Source of the DNA: Jimgerdemannia flammicorona
Lineage: Eukaryota; Mucoromycota; Endogonomycetes; Endogonales; Endogonaceae
Assembly (NCBI GenBank): GCA_003990745.1
Contig: RBNI01006392.1
Coordinates: 1 to 11,380 of the forward strand
DNA: 11,380 bases
Direction: 5' to 3'
The notes beneath the pieces are model-generated. The model searched no databases. It worked only from the letters and a program-made list of their open reading frames with translations, and had not been told where the DNA came from. Every line of letters starts with the position of its first letter. Position 1 is the stretch's first letter. Both the position numbers and the translations under genes were made by a program. Positions 7,146-11,380 of this stretch are shown here, piece by piece.

Positions 7146-8360
7146 ATTGTTTACTAGAGGCAGTTGGACTGCTGGTAGTAGTGTTACTGGTACTACTTGA
7201 GGTACTGGTGCAGAGTGTGAGGGTGTTCTTTGAGTCTATATAAGTTGCTGGAGTAATAGTTATGAGTCTGGAGTAAGGGCTTGATAGATAGCTATCTGTT
7301 GCTGTATAGGTATATTCTGTCCTGATGGAGGTGCATCTTCTACAGTAGTATATCCAGGATTAAATTCACTAAGATACTCCTTCTTCTCTTCAGTTTGGTC
7401 TCCATATAGTTGGGTTTGCTCAGTGTCAAAGTAGACAGAGTCAGTTGTATATCTGATTTTGGAGGGACTTAATTCAAAGTCAAGTTCTGATTCGGTATTG
7501 GTTTCAGATTCCAGTAGAGCAGTAGCAGGACCTGCTTCTGATTCGGAGTCAGGTAGTTGATGAAGAGTTTCTCTTGCTTCTTCCTTAAGGATATGTCAGG
7601 CCTTGCTATTCTGGAATCAGTAATATAATGTGGTCTTGGTCCTGGTATGGTGAAAGTTGGTAGAGTTGAGCCACTTGGCTACAGAGGCTTGGGCTTCATG
7701 AGAAACTAAGGCTTGAAAGACTGCTGCTGGTTGTCCTAGGTCACTCGAATTTATAGAGCTGACAAAACTCTTGTTGAGAAGAGTAAAGAAGGTTTCTATA
7801 AGACCTTCTTCATCCTAACTTGCTGGGTGTAGTGCAAGGAGTTCGGTGAATAGGGTTTTGCCTATTTGCTGATTTAATCAGAGTACTTCTTTCTTTGAAT
7901 GAAGTTTGTCCCACTTATTGCAGGTGTGGAGGTCAAATTGTCCTTGTACATCAGGTTCAATTCTCTCCAGATTGTCAGATGGTTCAGAATAAATTCCAGT
8001 TCAGAGATTGGGCTTTATACCATCTTGTAGGAATTCACAGAAGGGTTTATAGCAGGGTGAGGAAGCATCTTGAAGTAGAATTGAATTGTAAACTACTGCT
8101 ACCAAGTTATAAGAGGGTTGCTTTTTAGGGTAACCATTACATAGTTCTGAAAGGGTTTTCTGGAAGTTCTGAATATTCTGAAAGACTGTTTTCTTATGGT
8201 CAAGATCAATTACATATGGAGTATGTCCTCTACACTTATTAATTTCAAGATCAGGTTGACATCTCAACCAAAGTCCTTTTTTGGACTTGTTCTGAATATT
8301 CAGAATTTTCCATATTTCAGGAAGTTCAAAAAACTAAGACCAGCTTAGTTGAATTGGCAT
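7146..8360 (-). pseudogene. Long N-terminal extension of Gag, function unknown
   Basis: In the frame of the Gag core, 405 codons precede the Met at 7145, starting at ATG 8360. The N-terminal 230 residues look globular (FFELPEIWKILNIQNKSKKG; TPYVIDLDHKKTVFQNI; FQALVSHEAQASVAKWL). Then comes an acidic, Ser/Glu-rich segment (LPDSESEAGPA; ETNTESELDFELS) and a Gln/Pro-rich hinge leading into Gag. The frame holds about seven stops but no shift, and the amino-acid usage is protein-like throughout, so it was coding. The motif NIQN occurs twice, encoded by a repeated TTCTGAATATTC on the plus strand (8168-8179, 8290-8301). I recognise no family. It could be a separate protein released by proteolysis. 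Confidence 0.6.
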
Positions 8361-8392
8361 ATCACTGCAGACAATACCCAATTAGGAAATTT
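8361..8392 (-). other. Leader with candidate primer-binding site
   Basis: Only 32 nt lie between the inferred LTR end (8393) and the gag ATG at 8360. They contain TTGGGTATTGTCTGC from about 8381, beginning with the TGG expected to pair with a tRNA 3' CCA. I cannot match a specific tRNA. The alternative is self-priming as in Tf1-type elements. Confidence 0.35.
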
Positions 8393-8595
8393 TGTGATAG
8401 GGTTAGGAGTGGGACCTAACAGAGAGCAGATTTACTTAAGAGTGGTTTATGGGTTATTAAATAGATTTATTCACTATTTATGATATTGCTATACTAGGAG
8501 TAGTTGTGTAAAGGGATATTGTGGGGAAGTGCTCAGGAGTTGTGTTCAGATTGTTCAAGTGTTCAAGTCTGAGATTCTGAGGTCTGGGGGGGGGG

Positions 8596-8603
8596 TATTT
8601 ATA
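8596..8603 (-). promoter_or_regulatory. TATA box of the 5' LTR
   Basis: TATAAATA on the minus strand, followed on the transcribed side by ten C residues. A start about 30 nt downstream would fall near 8570, giving a leader of roughly 210 nt to the gag ATG at 8360. This would be the promoter of the genomic transcript. Confidence 0.55.
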
Positions 8604-8792
8604 CTAGTGAGAGGCTATCTGAACTATGCTGAATATGGATGTAGTACTTAGTGCTTTGCTGAGTTAGAATGCAGTCACATAGTACAAGTGTGATCTGACA
8701 TGTCAAGAGATTGTCTGACTGCTGAGTCAGTTCACAGTCATATCGTATAAGGCTAATCTAACTATACTATGACTGCTAAGCTATTTATAGAT

Positions 8793-8975
8793 TTAGGCAC
8801 TGTCTGGGTAGTCTTCAATGACATCACCATCAATGATATCATCTCTGATGAAGTAGTCATCTAGGAAGAGTGGTTCATGGATTACTTCTCCTTCTTTGCT
8901 GAGATAATAATACATTGGAACTTCATCACCATCCCACAGGATAGCATCATCTGTCTTGTATACTAGATAAGGCAT
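8793..8975 (-). CDS. 60-codon acidic ORF inside LTR U3 (5' LTR copy)
   Basis: This is the counterpart of the ORF at 199-381: same ATG, same stop, same length, no internal stop. It shares TDDAILWD, YYYLSKEGEVIHEPLFL and GDVIEDYPDS with its twin. The frame also runs open upstream of the ATG into the LINE flank (to 9269), but that extension is antisense to the LINE and accidental. The ORF lies upstream of the TATA box, so the genomic transcript from this LTR would not carry it; only the 3' LTR copy would be on element RNA. Function unknown. Confidence 0.4.
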   Translation of the reverse strand: MPYLVYKTDDAILWDGDEVPMYYYLSKEGEVIHEPLFLDDYFIRDDIIDGDVIEDYPDSA

Positions 8976-8997
8976 TGGTAGGCAAAGGAGGGGTACA

Positions 8998-10070
8998 TTG
9001 TAAGATACACTGGAGAAGTGGGAGCTGCCACAGATAGAGGGACTGGGGGATTTGGTCTTCCTGGTCCAAGAGGAGGAGATCTGAGGAGTCCTGGCAGCTA
9101 CTAAGCTTGAGACAGCACTAGGGGAGGATGAGTTACCATGGGACTTCTGAAAGAAGATGACAAAAGTCCCTGGTGTGCTAGGAGAGATAGCTGCCCTCTG
9201 TGACCATGTTCTTCTAAATGGTATGTGGGTTGGAGAGCAGGACTTAGGGCTGGTGGCACTATTATACAAAGAAAAGGGCAGGCATGAGAATTAGAAGAAC
9301 TGGAGATCAATTATGCTTTTGGATATGGACTGGAAGTTGGTAACTAAGGTGATTGTTGCAAGACTGCAGAAGGTTGCTCAACAGGTGCTGGGTGAGGAGC
9401 AGCGGGACTTTGTAGGAGGTAGACATATCAGAGATGGGACTGCCTGGGTGCATGGCATTATTGAAGGGACCCGGGCTTGCAGGCTGGATAGTAGACTGGT
9501 TTTTTTGGACCAGGAGAAGGCCTACGACCATGTTCGGCAGATTTGGCTAGGCAAGGTATTGGATAGAATTGGTGTTTCACTACAGTTTTGGGCTTCTATG
9601 CTGAATTTGTTGGAAGGGAGTAGGGCGGTACTAATGTGTAATGGTCACTGGGATTTGGTATTTCCCTTGGGGAGAGGAGTTCCTCAAGAAGACCCACTGT
9701 CCCCTATCTTTTATGCCCTCTCCCTGGAACCTTTGATGGATAGGATCCATCAAAAGGTGGCTGGGCTTTCTATATATAGTGTGGAGTAGAAAGTGGGGGC
9801 CTTTGCAGATGATATGGTAGTTGGACTTGAATCAGTAGCAGATGTAGTGGCTCTGCAGGAAACAGTGGAATAGTATGAGGCACACTCTGGAGCAAAACTC
9901 AACTGGTATAAGTATAAGACAATGATATTGGGGAATGGGCTAGTGGGAGGAGATGTCATTGGAACAATTGTCCCCACAGGAGAGGTGGTGCAGTATCTTG
10001 GTATCTTCCTTTCTGTATATAGATCAGTCTTGCCACAGATATGGTGGGAGAGGAGGGTGGTCATTTGAGG
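8998..10070 (+). pseudogene. LINE reverse transcriptase (L1/Tx1-like), interrupted and degraded
   Basis: From the first base after the LTR the frame reads as LINE RT: ALGEDELPWDF, VALLYKEKG, NWRSIMLLDMDWKLVTKVI, GEEQRDFVGGRHIRDG, FLDQEKAYDHV (motif A Asp at 9508), GVPQEDPLSPIFYAL and AFADDMVV (catalytic pair at 9808-9813, intact), then SGAKLNW and YLGIF. The Gly of the PQGDP motif is Glu (codon 9688). Stops occur at 9001, near 9076 and 9148, at NW-proximal EN*KN, at 9787 and at VE*YEA. No shift is needed. It would make cDNA by target-primed reverse transcription. The upstream part, including any endonuclease domain, lies on the far side of the LTR insertion, outside the window. Confidence 0.93.
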
Positions 10071-11380
10071 AGAGGCTCTAAAAAGTTGGGGGGGTTGTCA
10101 CATCTCTCTGGCAGGGTGGGTGGTGATTCTGAATGTGTACTGATTCTCCAAGCTGTGGTATGTAGCATATTACTTAGACTTTCCAGTCTGAGTGGTGAAG
10201 AGGCTGACAAAACTGGCTAGGGATTGGATTTGGGCAGGAAGAAGGGCCCAGATCAGTTGGGATTCCCTTGTGGAGCCAGTGCTTAGGAGAGGCCTAGGCC
10301 TTGTTGACTTCCCTAAGCGACTATACTGTCTGCGAGCTTAGTGATTGAAAAGAGCTATTGATCTATAGGGCAGAGGTTGGGTGCTGCTGATGCAGAAGGT
10401 GTGGGAGATGAGATTCTCCCCCTGGGGGTCCTCGGAAGATCTACTCTCTTTGGTGGGTCTGAATGGAAGCTGACAGTTATGGTATAAGGGCTTCTGGTGG
10501 GGAGTGGTGGATGGAGCACACCAGATAGGCCTGTGCTGATGAGGTAATGAGGGGGAGGTGGTGTGGGGTCCAGCTATGTGGCGATGGGACTGTCTGCTTC
10601 TAGGGAGAGTTCCACTCACTGAGTTTGATATTGGTGATAGTATGGAGTATCAGCAGAGACTTGGCCAGGATCTTTGGCCAAGTAGTTGGCAGGTGGTTAG
10701 GATTGGTGAGGAGTGGAACTGGGCAGAAATCTGGTCTTGGAGTGCTGAGGTAAAGAGGTGGCTTCCTCCCAAGTTCTGGGTAGTATGGTAGTGATTACTG
10801 TGAAGGAATGTTATGTTGAACTTCCATGCCGGGCATCTGGTGGATAGTGATCAATTGAATTGTGAGGAGTGTTATGATGTAGGGCAAGCTGGGGGTTTTG
10901 TGCAGATACCGGAACATTGGCTGGGAGAGTGTGAGATTCTGGGGGACTTTTAGATAGCTATAGGGGACTGGCTTGGTGTCAAAAGGAGACCAAATGGAGT
11001 GAGGAGTCGCTGGGAGGATTTGGAATCTAGACTTGTGGAAGGTGTCAGAAATGGGTGGCTCACTATAGGGTGGATTATAGCAGTATGGGTGGGGTTGACT
11101 GGACATTGGCTCTTTGTTTTTGAGAAGGGGTGACAGATAGAGATACAGGAGAAGTTGTTGAGGTGGGAGGAGTTGGTGGAGGATCTATTGACTGGGTGGT
11201 GGGTTGGCTGGGGTCCCTAAGGTGGGCATCATCACTATTTGGTAGAAGGGATCTGTAGACAGAGTGGTGGGCAGGTGGAAATGGTATTAGATAAAGTAGT
11301 CTTTTATTGAGAAGGAGTAGGGGGGGGGAGGGGAGAGGAGTCCCAATAGGGATCAGATAGGAGTGGGGCATTGTATATTA
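10071..11380 (+). pseudogene. C-terminal region of the LINE protein with CCHC motif
   Basis: The same frame continues to the window end. Post-RT sequence such as FSKLWYVAYYLDFPV, LARDWIWAGRRAQISWDSL and RRGLGLVDFPKRLYCLRA is typical of L1/Tx1 LINE proteins. A CX2CX14HX4C motif lies at 10861-10932 (Cys 10861, Cys 10870, His 10915, Cys 10930), matching the zinc-binding element found near the C-terminus of such proteins. Stops are TGA- and TAG-rich (for example VI*GEAL, VY*FSKLW, PV*VVKR, RA**LKR, LC**GNE), as expected if Arg CGA and Gln CAG were deaminated. Trp is unusually frequent, consistent with CGG to TGG. The last 200 bases (HHHYLVEG, then G-rich) are less certain. The 3' end and poly-A tail are not reached. 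Confidence 0.82.

Larger units (their letters stand above)
1860..8360 (-). pseudogene. gag-pol polyprotein gene of a Ty3/gypsy chromovirus, degraded
   Basis: One reading frame runs from ATG 8360, the first ATG after an in-frame TAA, through Gag, zinc knuckle, dUTPase and protease. A one-base shift near 4905 leads into the reverse transcriptase, RNase H, integrase and chromodomain frame, which carries on to about 2000 or perhaps 1860. That is more than 2,100 codons, long for a fungal gypsy element. The order protease, RT, RNase H, integrase, chromodomain defines a chromovirus. Dozens of in-frame stops occur, almost all explicable as CGA, CAG, CAA or TGG changed by one transition. Gag and pol share a frame, so a fused polyprotein without programmed frameshift is likely. 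The copy cannot be autonomous. Confidence 0.92.
8393..8997 (-). repeat. 5' LTR of the Ty3/gypsy element
   Basis: The right end at 8997 is fixed by comparison with 403: both copies share GGGGTACA and then diverge. The left end is inferred: TGTGATAG at 8393 gives a TGT...ACA terminal inverted repeat, lies just before a TGG-type primer-binding site, and places the TATA box (8596-8603) in the middle, giving about 400 bp of U3 and about 200 bp of R-U5. An alternative end at TGTAAAGG near 8507 lacks a primer-binding site. A run of ten G lies at 8586-8595. The LTR contains a 60-codon ORF at 8793-8975. Confidence 0.75.

Noticed and set aside
8586..8595. G-run as the polypurine tract
   Set aside because: It lies inside the LTR next to the TATA box, not at the internal edge of the 3' LTR.
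1..8997. CRISPR array, bacterial operon or phage
   Set aside because: The only long repeats are the two LTRs; the proteins are eukaryotic retroelement domains and there is no spaced short-repeat array.
8793..9269. A 158-codon minus-strand frame joining LTR and flank
   Set aside because: Its first part is antisense to the LINE RT and the rest is the LTR ORF; the join is an accident of insertion.
10338..11371. Proline/serine-rich minus-strand frames in the right part
   Set aside because: Antisense shadows of the G-rich LINE coding strand.
1860..11380. Alternative genetic code or stop-codon readthrough
   Set aside because: All three stops occur and stand for different residues (Arg, Gln, Trp), each one transition away, which is decay rather than reassignment.

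Overview
The window is repetitive DNA with no host housekeeping gene. It holds two decayed retroelements, one nested in the other. The sequence suggests a fungus: the LTR element is a Ty3/gypsy chromovirus with a chromodomain after integrase, and it sits inside an L1/Tx1-like LINE. Both carry heavy C-to-T/G-to-A damage of the kind methylation-linked deamination or a RIP-like process leaves in fungal repeats. I cannot name the host clade from sequence alone.

Layout. Positions 1-403 are the 3' end of one LTR; the element lies on the minus strand, so this is its 3' LTR, cut by the window edge. Positions 404-8392 are the internal region and 8393-8997 are the 5' LTR. On the minus strand the order is: a 32-nt leader with a possible primer-binding site; an ATG at 8360; a roughly 405-residue N-terminal extension; a Gag core; a CCHC zinc knuckle; a dUTPase domain with all five motifs recognisable; an aspartic protease; reverse transcriptase; RNase H; an integrase (HHCC, D-35-E, GPF); and a chromodomain. 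This is one long gag-pol reading frame, broken by many stops and by one frameshift near 4905. Downstream is a non-coding stretch with a TATA box, paired TGACTCA sites and a tRNA-like relic. A second gene in the env position (about 1293-369) follows. A 60-codon ORF lies inside the LTR U3 and is present in both LTR copies.

From 8998 to the end of the window the plus strand carries the LINE reverse transcriptase and its C-terminal region with a CCHC motif. It reads in a single frame with about 23 stops and no frameshift I can see. The LTR element interrupts this coding region in antisense orientation, so the LINE was there first.

Decay. The 403 alignable LTR positions differ at 30 sites by hand count, all of them transitions, with no gaps. 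Five are TG/CA doublets, as expected when an ancestral CG is deaminated on opposite strands in the two copies. CG dinucleotides are very rare across the window. Key catalytic residues (reverse transcriptase YIDN, integrase SNRD) are lost by the same kind of change. The most unusual features are the dUTPase between nucleocapsid and protease, the large Gag extension, and the extra gene and LTR-embedded ORF downstream of pol.
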